Of a stretch of 64,000 bases of DNA, positions 61,848-64,000 are shown in pieces (positions within the stretch are counted from its first letter, which is position 1; every line of letters begins with the position of its first letter). The translations under genes were made by a program, and so were the position numbers. The DNA comes from Mycolicibacterium sp. CH28 (GTDB taxonomy: Bacteria > Actinomycetota > Actinomycetes > Mycobacteriales > Mycobacteriaceae). The stretch lies in NCBI RefSeq assembly GCF_004745805.1, contig NZ_SRLQ01000004.1, positions 434,001-498,000 on the forward strand. The letters are read 5' to 3'. A model generated the notes under the pieces. It did not search any database. It was not told where the DNA came from and saw only the letters and a list, made by a program, of their open reading frames with translations.

Positions 61848-61864
61848 TTGTTCAGTGCGCTGGA

Positions 61865-63263
<1,399 letters not shown>

Positions 63264-64000
63264 CTAATCGACCGGTTGCAGAATCAGCCAGCCCTGCGGC
63301 GGAACCACCACCTGCTCGACGATGTCGGCCGGCGGCGCGGCGGTGCCACCGACCAGCTGGGCCGGGCCTCCGGTCAGCTCGGCGATCGGCAGCCGCATCG
63401 GTGAGTCGTCGATGTTGAGCGCGACGATCAGCGCGTCGTCACCGAGGCGGGTCTGGTAGGCGTAGGTGCGGTTGTCCAGGCTCAGCGCGGTGGTGGTGGC
63501 CCGGTGCAGCCACGGATTCCGCCGGCGCAGGCCGATCAGGTATTGATGCAGGTTCCATATCTCGCGCCCGGCGTCGTCCAGCTGCGGAGGCGGCATCCCG
63601 AACTCGGGGCGGACCGCGTCGTCACCGCCGGCCCGGTCCTCCTTGACGCCCAGATACCCCAGTTCGTCGCCGGCATAGACGGTGGGGACGCCACCGGTGG
63701 TGAACAGCAGTACCAAGGCGTGTGCCACCTGCTCGGCCCGCTCCAGTCGGCTGGCGATGCGGGTCACGTCGTGGTTGCCGACGAATGTCAGGGGTGCGAA
63801 CCGGGCCAGAAAGTCGTTGTGGCGCTGCAACGCCCAGTCCAGCTCGTGAAAGTTGCCGTCGTTGAGGCTGCTCCAGATCGCCTTCCACAGCTCGTACTGG
63901 GTCACCGAGTCGACGCCGGAGCCGGCGACGAAGGCGCTGTAGTCGCCGTGGATGACCTCGGCGACGAACCATGCGTCGGGATGAGCCTGGCGCACGCGGG
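63264..64000 (-). CDS. GH13 alpha-amylase-family glycosidase (5' part beyond window)
   Basis: The C-terminal 245 codons of a glycoside hydrolase family 13 enzyme; the frame runs off the right edge. Visible are the acid/base segment DAWFVAEVIHGDYSAF (Glu), the third catalytic Asp in FVGNHDVTRIASRL, and VPTVYAGDELGYLGVKEDRAGGDDAVRPEFG. The C-terminal beta-sandwich ends in VPPQGWLILQPVD. The N-terminal (beta/alpha)8 half and the nucleophile Asp are outside the window. Substrate (maltose/trehalose/glucan) not resolved. Confidence 0.88.
   Translation of the reverse strand, partial: RVRQAHPDAWFVAEVIHGDYSAFVAGSGVDSVTQYELWKAIWSSLNDGNFHELDWALQRHNDFLARFAPLTFVGNHDVTRIASRLERAEQVAHALVLLFTTGGVPTVYAGDELGYLGVKEDRAGGDDAVRPEFGMPPPQLDDAGREIWNLHQYLIGLRRRNPWLHRATTTALSLDNRTYAYQTRLGDDALIVALNIDDSPMRLPIAELTGGPAQLVGGTAAPPADIVEQVVVPPQGWLILQPVD

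Overview
This 64-kb, high-GC window is from a mycobacterium, most likely a fast-growing Mycolicibacterium. It contains malate synthase G, an antigen 85 mycolyltransferase, Apa, SecA2, GarA, ResR and IdeR-type iron boxes. Gene order follows the M. tuberculosis Rv1821-Rv1867 interval closely. The species assignment is inference. A Lon protease gene (absent from M. tuberculosis) and a phosphoketolase gene point to an environmental species.

Layout. 1-11.5 kb (+): the 3' part of secA2, pgsA2, three small envelope genes (DUF881, sbp, DUF881), gcvH, garA, a MerR regulator, a bifunctional-nuclease-family gene, a second MerR regulator (ResR type), a glycine riboswitch and gcvP. 11.5-24.7 kb: a LipZ-like hydrolase (+), then a mostly minus-strand block: a VWA-like membrane protein, glcB, an operon of two CBS membrane proteins plus a conserved protein, guaB1, gnd1, an M56 peptidase gene and blaI. 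24.7-25.8 kb is an iron island: IdeR boxes, a FhuF-like gene, and an IdeR box driving a short terminator-ended RNA that matches the sRNA MrsI in position and architecture. 25.8-30.7 kb: a thioesterase and ureABCFGD, with a 27-bp tandem repeat at ureB/ureC. 30.7-38.6 kb: an orphan PrrB-like kinase, a haemophore-like protein, ndh, an SDR, modBC, apa and a small membrane protein. 38.6-45.3 kb: an Acg-type nitroreductase divergent from adhA, a hypothetical gene, a CGNR zinc-finger protein, a CPBP protease and phosphoketolase. 45.4-50 kb: a coupled LLM oxidoreductase / fused CoA-transferase / aldehyde dehydrogenase operon. 50-58.3 kb: a lipoprotein, arylsulfatase, alpha/beta hydrolase, secreted PE-PPE-domain hydrolase, thiolase-like protein, SHOCT protein and a second LLM oxidoreductase. 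58.4-64 kb: lon with a candidate HspR box, two decayed gene fragments (TetR and M24 peptidase), an antigen 85 gene and the 3' part of a GH13 glycosidase.

How parts fit together: gcvH and gcvP are two of the four glycine-cleavage components, and gcvP carries the glycine riboswitch. GarA is the known phospho-switch on 2-oxoglutarate and glutamate metabolism. The fhuF-like gene and the MrsI-like RNA would both be induced by iron starvation through IdeR. The urease operon is complete with accessory genes. No phage, insertion sequence, tRNA, rRNA or CRISPR array was recognised. Locus names such as Rv1825 refer to M. tuberculosis homologues recalled from knowledge of the families, not to a search.
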